Assembly (NCBI GenBank): GCA_030596245.1
Contig: JAUVKN010000031.1
Coordinates: forward strand, 1 to 19,773
Source of the DNA: Bacteroidia bacterium
GTDB lineage: Bacteria > Bacteroidota > Bacteroidia > Bacteroidales > GCA-2748055
Reading direction: 5' to 3'
Length of the DNA: 19,773 bases
Shown here: positions 1 to 6,400 of the stretch, piece by piece
Numbering within the stretch: position 1 is the stretch's first letter
How the letters are laid out: each line of letters opens with the position of its first letter
Position numbers and translations under genes: made by a program
Notes under the pieces: model-generated
What the model was told of the DNA's origin: nothing
Databases searched by the model: none
What the model saw: only the letters and a program-made list of their open reading frames with translations

Positions 1-1332
1 CTCGTAATCCTCCGGCGAAAGCTCATGGTTCTTCAACTCATCGTTTAAGAATTTATTAAAGCCCACCAGGTCCATCAATCCATGTCCGCTGAAATTGAAA
101 AGGATCACCTTCTCTTTTCCCTCTTCTTTCGCCTTGTTTGCCTCCCTTATTACAGAAGCAATGGCATGGTTAGTCTCAGGTGCGGGTATGATGCCTTCGG
201 AACGGGCGAACAATATACCTGCTTCGTAGCACTCCAACTGTTGCAAGGACTGGGGTGTGGCCAGACCCTGATTCACAGCATGACTGACAAGAGGTGACAT
301 ACCATGATACCGCAGGCCTCCCGCGTGGATGGGCGGTGGTATAAATCCATGACCCAGTGAGTTCATGGCCAGTAAAGGGGTCATCTTTGCAATATCGCCA
401 TGATCATAGGCAAAAGGCGCTTTTGTGAGCGTTGGACAACTGGCCGGCTCAACAGCAATAATATCTATATCTGCACCATTGATTTTATCCAGCATAAAGG
501 GGAAACTGATCCCCGCAAAATTACTTCCGCCACCTGCACAAGCAATCACCACATCGGGCAGCTTCTCATTGATTTTCTCAAGCTGTTTTTTAGCTTCAAG
601 ACCGATAATGGTTTGATGCAGCATCACGTGATTCAGTACACTGCCCAATGAATAACGGGTCTGACCTGTTTCATCGGTAACCGCTGCTTCGATGGCTTCA
701 CTGATAGCGATACCCAGACTGCCAGGTGTATCAGGATGCTCTGCTAATACGTTCCTGCCTGCCTGTGTCTCCTCACTGGGACTGGCAACACAATTACCAC
801 CCCAGGTCTGCATCATCAGTTTACGAAATGGTTTCTGATCAAAACTCACCCTGACCATAAAAACCTTACATTCCAGGCCTAAAAGAGAACAAGCAAATGA
901 AAGAGCACTTCCCCACTGACCGGCACCTGTCTCCGTGGTCAGTTTCTTGATCCCAAACTCCTTGTTATAGTATGCCTGTGCAACGGCCGTGTTGGGTTTG
1001 TGGCTGCCTGCAGGCGAAACACTTTCATTTTTATAATAGATCCTGGCGGGGGTGCCAAGTGCCTCTTCCAGGGCATATGCCCTTACCAGGGGAGCAGGAC
1101 GCCATATATGAAGCATCTCCTGAACTTTCTCAGGAATATCGATCCAGCGTTCGGAACTCACCTCCTGTTCAATAAGGTTCATTGGAAATACCGGAGCCAG
1201 CATCTCCGGTCCTATGGGATTCCCATCGGGCCCAAGGGGTGGATTCAGTGTACCAGGAAGATCTGCTGCAATGTTATACCACTGTTTTGGCATTTCATGC
1301 TCATCGAGGAATACTTTTTTCACTTTGCTCAT
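1..1332 (-). CDS. trpB: TrpB2-type tryptophan synthase beta chain (3' end cut by window edge)
   Basis: This encodes a PLP-dependent tryptophan synthase beta-like enzyme (indole + L-serine to L-tryptophan) in the cytoplasm. The 444 visible codons are open from the ATG at 1332 to the window edge; family members are about 450 residues, so only a few C-terminal residues should be missing. Visible signatures are the Schiff-base lysine in SPAGSHKPNTA (K112), the indole-site motif TETGAGQWG, the phosphate-binding loop CAGGGSNF, and HAGGLRYHG, which is typical of the TrpB2 branch. No trpA or other trp gene is adjacent. TrpB2 proteins often occur away from trpA and may salvage indole rather than take it from TrpA by channeling. 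The gene is preceded by a Trp-codon-rich leader peptide and an intrinsic terminator, which argues for a true tryptophan-related role and for control by charged tRNA-Trp. Family assignment is firm; the exact physiological role is inferred. Confidence 0.95.
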   Translation of the reverse strand, partial: MSKVKKVFLDEHEMPKQWYNIAADLPGTLNPPLGPDGNPIGPEMLAPVFPMNLIEQEVSSERWIDIPEKVQEMLHIWRPAPLVRAYALEEALGTPARIYYKNESVSPAGSHKPNTAVAQAYYNKEFGIKKLTTETGAGQWGSALSFACSLLGLECKVFMVRVSFDQKPFRKLMMQTWGGNCVASPSEETQAGRNVLAEHPDTPGSLGIAISEAIEAAVTDETGQTRYSLGSVLNHVMLHQTIIGLEAKKQLEKINEKLPDVVIACAGGGSNFAGISFPFMLDKINGADIDIIAVEPASCPTLTKAPFAYDHGDIAKMTPLLAMNSLGHGFIPPPIHAGGLRYHGMSPLVSHAVNQGLATPQSLQQLECYEAGILFARSEGIIPAPETNHAIASVIREANKAKEEGKEKVILFNFSGHGLMDLVGFNKFLNDELKNHELSPEDYE

Positions 1333-1362
1333 ACTTTTCAGTTTTATGGGTGTTAGTAATGC

Positions 1363-1397
1363 AAAAAAAAACGGGGCAGTTAATTAACATGCCCCGT
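1363..1397 (-). terminator. Intrinsic terminator of the trp attenuator
   Basis: On the minus strand an 8-bp perfect stem, ACGGGGCA (1397-1390) with TGCCCCGT (1378-1371), encloses an 11-nt loop and is followed at once by eight more T residues (1370-1363). It ends 31 nt before the trpB ATG. Being between a Trp-rich leader ORF and trpB, it most likely acts as the conditional terminator of an attenuator, and it could also stop read-through from the thuA-like gene. Confidence 0.9.
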
Positions 1398-1449
1398 GTA
1401 TAGTTTAATTATTAAAGATCATTATAAGCCGATCATTGCCCACGAAGCA
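1390..1449 (-). promoter_or_regulatory. Trp transcription attenuator: antiterminator segments
   Basis: On the minus-strand RNA, UGCUUCGU (1449-1442) can pair along all eight bases with ACGGGGCA (1397-1390), using two G-U pairs. ACGGGGCA is the 5' arm of the downstream terminator, so the two structures exclude each other. A ribosome stalled at the Trp codons at 1469-1464 would leave 1449-1442 free and favour antitermination. A competing upstream hairpin is also possible: GCA-TTGG (1473-1467) with CCAA (1455-1452) and TGC (1449-1447), with a 2-nt bulge. This matches the segment 1:2, 2:3, 3:4 logic of classical trp attenuators. Pairings were found by eye, with no folding energies computed. Confidence 0.75.
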
Positions 1450-1508
1450 CTTTGGAGGGGGTACCACCAATGCCATCGCCAGCAATTTGTATCAGTATAA
1501 TGACTCAT
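1422..1508 (-). CDS. trpL: Trp-rich leader peptide of the trpB2 attenuator (28 aa)
   Basis: This small ORF runs from an ATG at 1508-1506 to a TAA at 1424-1422. An in-frame TGA at 1514-1512 makes this ATG the first possible start. It has five Trp codons in 28: residues 10, 12, 14, 15 (core CWRWHWWY) and 23. This density is far above background and is the hallmark of ribosome-mediated attenuation leader peptides. It lies 90 nt before the trpB start on the same strand, and an intrinsic terminator sits between them. No strong Shine-Dalgarno is visible, which is common in Bacteroidota. The peptide itself probably has no function beyond ribosome stalling. The symbol is used by analogy with enterobacterial trpL; there is no sequence homology claim. 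Confidence 0.85.
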   Translation of the reverse strand: MSHYTDTNCWRWHWWYPLQSASWAMIGL

Positions 1509-1592
1509 CGTTCAGTATAATATTTTCGAAAATAGACATTATTTTTCAATGTCCAATCCTCTTCCGTACTTTTTCTTAAATGGTACCCCCTC
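1455..1592. repeat. 12-bp inverted repeat spanning the trp leader
   Basis: GAGGGGGTACCA at 1455-1466 and TGGTACCCCCTC at 1581-1592 are perfect reverse complements, 114 nt apart. On minus-strand RNA the upstream copy would pair with the stretch just after the tandem Trp codons. That pairing can only occur in transcripts starting upstream of 1592, for example read-through from the thuA-like gene. The repeat could be an additional regulatory arm, a remnant of rearrangement, or chance. Confidence 0.4.
1527..1556 (-). promoter_or_regulatory. Candidate promoter of the trp leader, with overlapping palindrome
   Basis: TATTTTCG (1534-1527, minus strand) matches the Bacteroidota -7 consensus TAnnTTTG at all but one defined position. 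TTGG lies 18 nt further upstream (1556-1553). Transcription would start near 1520, about 12 nt before the leader ATG. The perfect 14-bp palindrome TATTTTCGAAAATA (1521-1534) overlaps the -7 element and could be an operator. Both assignments are weak, since the region is AT-rich and the match is imperfect. Confidence 0.3.
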
Positions 1593-1656
1593 TATTTCAG
1601 GAGGATCTCCCTGACCATTCGGAAATACATTCCGTTGGGCCCGGAATAGGTATTTT

Positions 1657-2484
1657 TTAATAAACCGGACTTTTCCAGGGCTCGGCAGGTTCAAATTTAC
1701 TGGCAGATGCCCACTTGATTCCACGCTTCATGATCTCAAAAGCTTCCGGAACCTCAAAATCCTTCATCACATGACCCAAAGAGGTATAAAAGACCCTCCC
1801 CTTGCCATGCATTTTTTTCCAAACAACAGGCATGGTACAACCTTCGATCCAATCGGCATGATCAGCATTAAAAGTGGTAGTAGCCAACACCTTCATATTG
1901 GGGTCCACATGCATGTAATACTGCTCACTATGCATATTGAATTCACCCAGTCCACTGGTTACAGGGTCTCTCTGGTCAGTCACCTGAACACTGTAGTCGA
2001 TAATGCCGCCAGGATGTGCCACCCATTGTCCGCCTGTCATAAACTGATAGGCCACATTTTGCCTGAAAGAATCACAGAGGCCTCCGTGCCATCCGGCAAG
2101 TCCTACACCTCGGCTAACAGCATCCAGGAGCCCTTTTTCCTGCTCTTTCGATATTTTTGCCATGGTGAAGATCTGAATGACCAGGTCCACGTCCTTCATA
2201 TATTCCTTATCAGCGTATGGATCCAGTGAATCATAAACATCAACCACAGCTCCTTCACTTTCAAGCCAGGGTTTAAATAGCGCCACAGATTGTTCAGGTT
2301 CATGCCCCTTCCATCCTCCATAGGTGTAAAGTATTTTTCTTCCCTTCAGGGAAGGCAACTCAGCATTAACACTCATTAAAACGTTTTTTTTATGGTCCCT
2401 GGCTTGCAGCCCCATGGAGGTTCCCATGGCAGCAACTGCTGAACTGGCCAGGAATCTGCGACGGTTAAGTTTCACTGATTTCAT
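1657..2484 (-). CDS. Tat-exported ThuA-domain protein
   Basis: This 275-residue protein has a twin-arginine signal at its N-terminus (LNRRRFLASSAVAAMG, residues about 6-21), so it is probably exported folded to the periplasm. The remainder, from about residue 45, is a ThuA-like domain (trehalose-utilization ThuA family, glutamine-amidotransferase-like fold). It shows the early KILYTYGGWKGHEPEQS strand and turn, GLAGWHGG, the VTDQRDPVTSGL segment, and the C-terminal GKGRVFYTSLGH motif. In Bacteroidota and Planctomycetes such proteins are commonly associated with glycoside-degrading or sugar-oxidising enzymes, but none is adjacent here, so no substrate is proposed. A short weak hairpin, ATTCCG (1647-1642) with CGGAAT (1634-1629), follows the stop but lacks a good T run. 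The nearest strong terminator is the attenuator at 1363-1397. Family assignment is confident; biochemical activity is unknown. Confidence 0.9.
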   Translation of the reverse strand: MKSVKLNRRRFLASSAVAAMGTSMGLQARDHKKNVLMSVNAELPSLKGRKILYTYGGWKGHEPEQSVALFKPWLESEGAVVDVYDSLDPYADKEYMKDVDLVIQIFTMAKISKEQEKGLLDAVSRGVGLAGWHGGLCDSFRQNVAYQFMTGGQWVAHPGGIIDYSVQVTDQRDPVTSGLGEFNMHSEQYYMHVDPNMKVLATTTFNADHADWIEGCTMPVVWKKMHGKGRVFYTSLGHVMKDFEVPEAFEIMKRGIKWASASKFEPAEPWKSPVY

Positions 2485-2525
2485 TGAAAAGTTATTTTCT
2501 ATAAAAGTATTTGAAAATGAATAGT

Positions 2526-2555
2526 AAAAAAAACCCCTCGCCAGGGCGAAGGGTT
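2526..2555 (-). terminator. Intrinsic terminator after the cold-shock gene
   Basis: On the minus strand, AACCCTTCG (2555-2547) pairs with CGAGGGGTT (2540-2532), with one G-U pair. The loop is about 6 nt and a T run follows (2531-2526). It lies 28 nt after the stop of the cold-shock gene, just upstream of the thuA-like gene. Confidence 0.88.
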
Positions 2556-2582
2556 AAGATTAATACGAAATGCCCTGGTCAA

Positions 2583-2774
2583 CTATATAAGTTTGACATT
2601 CACTGCATTTAATCCTTTGCGTCCTTCTGTAAGCTCGAAAGTTACATCGTCATCTTCCTTGATCTTATCGATCAGGCCGGAAACGTGGACAAAATACTCT
2701 TCGTCAGATTCGACGTCTTTTATAAATCCGTAACCTTTGGATTCATTAAAGAATTTTACTTTACCTTCTTTCAT
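2583..2774 (-). CDS. Cold-shock domain protein (CspA family)
   Basis: This 63-residue protein is a single cold-shock domain: a five-stranded OB-fold that binds single-stranded RNA or DNA and melts mRNA secondary structure. RNP1 is visible as KGYGFI (residues 13-18) and RNP2 as YFVHV (27-31; canonical VFVHF). The opening MKEGKVKFFNESKGYGFI is typical of the family. It is slightly shorter than E. coli CspA (70 aa), and rich in acidic residues in the second half. It is monocistronic: a -7 promoter element lies 28 nt upstream and an intrinsic terminator follows. Which stress induces it cannot be told from sequence, and many Bacteroidota Csp proteins are not cold-induced. Confidence 0.95.
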   Translation of the reverse strand: MKEGKVKFFNESKGYGFIKDVESDEEYFVHVSGLIDKIKEDDDVTFELTEGRKGLNAVNVKLI

Positions 2775-2801
2775 TGTATAAATTGAAAATTAATAACAGT
2801 G

Positions 2802-2809
2802 CAAAAGTA
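2802..2809 (-). promoter_or_regulatory. -7 promoter element of the cold-shock gene
   Basis: TACTTTTG on the minus strand (2809-2802) fits TAnnTTTG fully. It predicts a start near 2795 and a roughly 20-nt 5' UTR. No matching TTTG is seen at the usual distance upstream. Confidence 0.45.
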
Positions 2810-2857
2810 ACACATTTTAGCACCAAATACACATTTAGTCGAATAACATTTCACTTT

Positions 2858-3514
2858 TTACCTTGGAATGATGTAAAAAAAGACCGCAAAAAAATGAGAA
2901 ACACTGCCTGCAATCACCAGTAAATGCCATACCAGGTGATGATATGGGAACTTGACCAGCTTAAAAAAAACAATACCAAAAGTGTAGCAAAGTCCCCCGA
3001 TAAGAATCCAAAGAGTGCCCATTAGAGGCAGAGAATTCATGATCGGCACAATGGCGATCAGGAGGATCCACCCCATAATTGCATAAGAAATCACATAGAA
3101 AATATTTACTCCTGAACTAAAATTTCCCGGACGCATCAGGATTAGGATGGTCCCAATAATGGCAAAACCCCATTCGATTCCGAATATCACCCATCCAAAA
3201 GGTCCGTTTAAGGTAACCAGGGCAATGGGTGTATAGGTTCCGGCAATCAGAATGTAAATGGCGATCCTGTCAAAATTAAAGAAGAAGTCCTTCGACTTCC
3301 CCATGGGCAATATATGCGTTAAAGTGGATGAGAGGTACAGAATAATCATAGAGGTGCCGAATACGCTTGTGCTTACAATGTGCCATCCATTTCCGTGAGC
3401 TGCGGAATAGTATACCATCAATACCAGTCCCGCAATAGCCAGCATTGCACCTGAGAAATGTGAGATGGCATTGGCCAGCTCCTCTTTCCTCGAAAATTTC
3501 TTATTTATTTCCAT
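2858..3514 (-). CDS. Hemolysin III / PAQR-family membrane protein
   Basis: This is a seven-helix inner-membrane protein of the hemolysin III (YqfA/PAQR) family, 218 residues from the chosen start. Conserved family elements are the first-helix ANAISHFSGA, the FDRIAIYILIAGTYTP segment after helix 2, and the C-terminal PYHHLVWHLLVIAGSVSHF, whose histidines match the putative zinc site of PAQR-type proteins. Bacterial members have an uncertain role; hemolysis was seen for the Bacillus cereus founder, and others are linked to membrane-lipid homeostasis. An upstream in-frame ATG at 3532 would add six residues. It is rejected because it overlaps a TAATTTTG promoter element (3537-3530), which would start transcription downstream of it. 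The gene is divergent from the histidine kinase. Confidence 0.88.
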   Translation of the reverse strand: MEINKKFSRKEELANAISHFSGAMLAIAGLVLMVYYSAAHGNGWHIVSTSVFGTSMIILYLSSTLTHILPMGKSKDFFFNFDRIAIYILIAGTYTPIALVTLNGPFGWVIFGIEWGFAIIGTILILMRPGNFSSGVNIFYVISYAIMGWILLIAIVPIMNSLPLMGTLWILIGGLCYTFGIVFFKLVKFPYHHLVWHLLVIAGSVSHFFAVFFYIIPR

Positions 3515-3529
3515 CAAAAGTCTTTTACA

Positions 3530-3537
3530 CAAAATTA
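3530..3537 (-). promoter_or_regulatory. -7 promoter element of the hemolysin III gene
   Basis: TAATTTTG on the minus strand (3537-3530) matches TAnnTTTG. It predicts transcription from about 3523, nine bases before the ATG at 3514. No clear -33 partner is seen. Confidence 0.4.
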
Positions 3538-3601
3538 ACCAGGAGGCATCAATAGTGGTGATTTGACAATCCCCAAATGGGCAATTTCATCCCAAAATAA
3601 G

Positions 3602-3609
3602 TATATTTG
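3602..3609 (+). promoter_or_regulatory. -7 promoter element of the TPR histidine kinase
   Basis: TATATTTG matches TAnnTTTG fully and lies 36 nt before the ATG at 3646, giving a predicted start near 3616. It overlaps a possible TTG start at 3607, which is therefore an unlikely initiation codon. No -33 TTTG is present at the standard spacing. Confidence 0.45.
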
Positions 3610-3645
3610 TCTCAGTCATTGTCGGAAGAAGCCCGTTTCAGTTCC

Positions 3646-5694
3646 ATGAAGAGAATTCTCTTTCATATTCTCCTTGCTTTCATGCTACTCAGCATTTCGT
3701 ATGCGCAGGGTTCAAAAAGAGATAGTTTAATGGCTCAAACCACAGTGCTTTCAGGAGATAAATTGGCCCGAACCTATTACGAGCTTTCAGTAGAATTAAA
3801 GGAGGCGGAAACTGACAGTGCACTTCATTTTGCAAACCAGGCTGAACTCATGCTCCTGAAAGCTGATCCCGAAAACCTGTTGCCCTTACTTTTTAAAAAT
3901 AAGGGGAAGATCTATTCGATCAAGCTGGTCTCTGACCGTAGCCTGTTTTATTACAATAAAGCATATGATGAGTTTATCAAATTAGAGAATCATCAGGAGA
4001 TTGGCGACTGTGCTCTGAATATGGGCAATATCTATTACGAGATGGCTAATTATAGTGAAGCATATTACTATTACATGCACAGCTTGAATGCATATGAAAG
4101 GGTTGGTGATCGATTGGGAATCGCTATGATGCAGAACAACCTGGGAACAGTGGCCCATGATATGGGCAAACTCTCCGAAGCAGAAAAGCACTATTTAAAT
4201 GCCTTCGGGATTTATAATGAGCTAAACCGGGATACCGATGTTTGCACAGCGCTTAACAATATCGGTTTAATCCTTTATGACAGGCAACAATATGATTCTG
4301 CCCTTATCTATTTCAATGAAGTCCTGGGTAAATTAGATCCGGATTCTCTGGGTTCCAACACCCAGCGATACATCTTGTCTGGCGTCTATAACAACATAGC
4401 CCTAACTTACACTGACCTGGGTGAACACCAGATGGCCCTTGAATATTTACAAAAGGGCCTGGCACTGGCACTAAGAATAGCGGACCAATATATTATTGGT
4501 TCAGTTTACACAACTCTTGGGTCTCTTTTCGGGGAAATGAACCAGCAGGATTCAGCGCTCTATTACCTTCACCGGGCACTCAGGATCGCCAAAGACAGGG
4601 GATTCAGGCACCTTGAATTGGAAACTTATGATGAGTTGGCCCGTTTACATGCTGGTAACAGCAGTTATGCCTCGGCATACAACTGGCTGCTGAGATACGA
4701 TACCGTTTATAAAGCCCTTTTTAACGAGATACAATCGGAACAGATTGCCCAGTTGCGTACCCGTTATGAACAGGAGATCAAAGATAAGGAGATCGAACAA
4801 CTTCAATCCGAATCACAGGTACAGAAAATGCTTAACAAGGTTTTCATCATCTTTATTGTGATCATTGTTTCTCTGGTCATTATCATTGCTGTAAATCTCC
4901 GTTCGAAGAAGAGGACCAATCAAATGTTGGCAGAACGAAATCTACAGATATCCAACACCCTCCAGATGCTTAGTGAGTCGGAGCAGGAACTTCAGAAATT
5001 GAATAAATCAAAAGACAGAATATTTTCTGTGGTGGCCCATGATCTGCGGAACCCTGTGGCAGCTGTTACAGGTTTTTCAGAACTCCTATATGATAATTTT
5101 GAACAGTTTCCGGTGGAAACCCAGAAAGAGTATTTGTTACAGATCCTACAAGGCACACAACGTATCCAAAATCTTCTTGAGAACCTTTTGATATGGGCCA
5201 GGTCCCAGATGAAAGCAGTCAAATATGAACCCGGGATCCTGAAAATGAAGAGCGTGGTTGACGAGTGCGTAAAAGAACTGAAAGCTAATCTTGACCACAA
5301 AAAGATAGATTGTCAGGTTAGAATTGACCGTAAGTGTATTGTGTATGCTGACAAAGCTATGGTTCATACCGTCTTCAGGAACCTGATTATGAATGCAGTT
5401 AAATTCAGTTTTCCGGGGGGAAAGATCAGGATCACCTCCGAAAATGGCACAAAAATGTGCAACGTAGCAGTTTCTGACGATGGGATCGGAATTCAGCCAG
5501 AGATCCAGGACAAACTCTTTGATTCCAATGAAGTTGTATCTACTCCCGGCACTACAGGTGAATCGGGGTCCGGACTTGGCCTTATAATCTGCAAAGAGTT
5601 CGTGGAGAGGAATGAAGGAACGATATGGGTTGAAAGCGAACCTGGCAACGGCTCCTCCTTCATAGTCAGCCTACCCATTTCAAGTGTAGAATAG
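3646..5694 (+). CDS. TPR-domain periplasmic-sensor histidine kinase
   Basis: This 682-residue protein has an N-terminal signal peptide (residues 1-21, ending ISYAQG). A periplasmic array of tetratricopeptide repeats follows (about 60-360; repeated signatures such as ALNMGNIYYEMANYSEA and NNLGTVAHDMGKLSEAEKHY). Next are a charged coiled coil (about 365-395) and one membrane helix (about 398-420). The kinase core has an H-box with phospho-acceptor H465 in FSVVAHDLRNP, an N-box with N583, a DDGIGI box and a GSGLGL lid motif, ending in a HATPase_c domain. There is no receiver domain and no adjacent response regulator, so it is probably an orphan kinase with a partner elsewhere. The start is set at the ATG directly before the signal peptide; the in-frame TTG at 3607 lies inside a promoter element. 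The stop is one base from the convergent msrA stop. The ligand is unknown. Confidence 0.93.
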   Translation: MKRILFHILLAFMLLSISYAQGSKRDSLMAQTTVLSGDKLARTYYELSVELKEAETDSALHFANQAELMLLKADPENLLPLLFKNKGKIYSIKLVSDRSLFYYNKAYDEFIKLENHQEIGDCALNMGNIYYEMANYSEAYYYYMHSLNAYERVGDRLGIAMMQNNLGTVAHDMGKLSEAEKHYLNAFGIYNELNRDTDVCTALNNIGLILYDRQQYDSALIYFNEVLGKLDPDSLGSNTQRYILSGVYNNIALTYTDLGEHQMALEYLQKGLALALRIADQYIIGSVYTTLGSLFGEMNQQDSALYYLHRALRIAKDRGFRHLELETYDELARLHAGNSSYASAYNWLLRYDTVYKALFNEIQSEQIAQLRTRYEQEIKDKEIEQLQSESQVQKMLNKVFIIFIVIIVSLVIIIAVNLRSKKRTNQMLAERNLQISNTLQMLSESEQELQKLNKSKDRIFSVVAHDLRNPVAAVTGFSELLYDNFEQFPVETQKEYLLQILQGTQRIQNLLENLLIWARSQMKAVKYEPGILKMKSVVDECVKELKANLDHKKIDCQVRIDRKCIVYADKAMVHTVFRNLIMNAVKFSFPGGKIRITSENGTKMCNVAVSDDGIGIQPEIQDKLFDSNEVVSTPGTTGESGSGLGLIICKEFVERNEGTIWVESEPGNGSSFIVSLPISSVE

Positions 5695-5695
5695 T

Positions 5696-6304
5696 CTACT
5701 TCAGCTTGTCCCTGAACACTTTTTCAAATTTATCCACCTTGGGTTGGATCACCACACGGCAGTATCCCTGATTGGGATTATTTTCAAAGTACTCCTGGTG
5801 ATAACCCTCTGCTCTATAAAAGTTGTCAAACGGTTCAACCCGGGTTACGATGGGATCTTTCCATATCCCGGCTGCATCCAGTTCCTTAATAACCTTTTCA
5901 GCCTCTTGTCGCTGCTCATCGTTATGATATAACACAATGGACCGATACTGGGTACCCACATCAGCTCCCTGCCTGTTGAGCGTTGTGGGATCGTGTGTTT
6001 TGAAGAATATCTCGAGCAGCTCGGTGAAGTTTACCTCTCCTGGATCAAAGCTAATCTGGATTACCTCAGCATGACCCGTGGTTCCTGAAGTTACCTGTTT
6101 GTAGGAAGGATTGGCCACATGGCCACCTGAATAACCCGACACAACCATATGAACACCGGTCACACGCTCAAAGATGGCTTCAACACACCAGAAACAACCA
6201 CCACCAAAAGTTGCCACCTCTGTTTTCTCTTTCATATTATTACTTCCGGTTGATAATACTGTGAATATCAGAATCGCAAATATAGTGAATGTGCATCGTA
6301 TCAT
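5696..6304 (-). CDS. msrA: Peptide-methionine (S)-S-oxide reductase
   Basis: MsrA reduces methionine-S-sulfoxide in proteins, repairing oxidative damage. The catalytic motif GGGCFWC is at residues 34-40 (nucleophile C37), followed by VEAIFERVTGV. Family motifs VVSGYSGGHVANPSYKQV and TGHAEVIQISFDP are present, as is a C-terminal cysteine in GYCRVVIQPK that may be the resolving residue. The chosen ATG at 6304 gives 202 residues with a hydrophobic N-terminus (TIFAILIFTVL), suggesting export or membrane anchoring; no lipobox cysteine follows. The frame stays open upstream to 6601, but that stretch is antisense to the divergent radical SAM gene and has no family similarity, so it is excluded. No MsrB domain is fused. 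The gene is convergent with the histidine kinase. Confidence 0.94.
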   Translation of the reverse strand: MIRCTFTIFAILIFTVLSTGSNNMKEKTEVATFGGGCFWCVEAIFERVTGVHMVVSGYSGGHVANPSYKQVTSGTTGHAEVIQISFDPGEVNFTELLEIFFKTHDPTTLNRQGADVGTQYRSIVLYHNDEQRQEAEKVIKELDAAGIWKDPIVTRVEPFDNFYRAEGYHQEYFENNPNQGYCRVVIQPKVDKFEKVFRDKLK

Positions 6305-6400
6305 ATCTTGTTGAGTTACAAAGTATGTTTTATTATAACCGGAAGCAACCTGTTTTGTTTGAGGTTGGAATTCATCGGTTTTTCGTTGTAACTTTATATC

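Noticed and set aside
400..1403. Several plus-strand ORFs of 63-118 codons antisense to trpB2 and its leader
   Set aside because: The minus strand encodes an unbroken TrpB2 protein with all family motifs; the plus ORFs are shadows.
1458..1473. Alternative leader ORF frame beginning at the ATG at 1476 and ending near 1411
   Set aside because: It lacks a run of any one amino acid that would fit attenuation, whereas the overlapping frame from 1508 has five Trp codons.
1539..1724. Minus-strand ORF running past the thuA-like stop, as a possible frameshifted C-terminus
   Set aside because: The ThuA domain is complete before its stop at 1657 and the out-of-frame extension shows no family motif.
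3607..3645. TTG start adding 13 residues to the histidine kinase
   Set aside because: It overlaps the TATATTTG promoter element and would displace the signal peptide from the N-terminus.
6365..6396. Promoter-like TTGG-N20-TAACTTTA before the radical SAM gene
   Set aside because: The predicted transcription start would fall at or after the ATG at 6401, and the -7 element has a mismatch; not strong enough to report as a feature.
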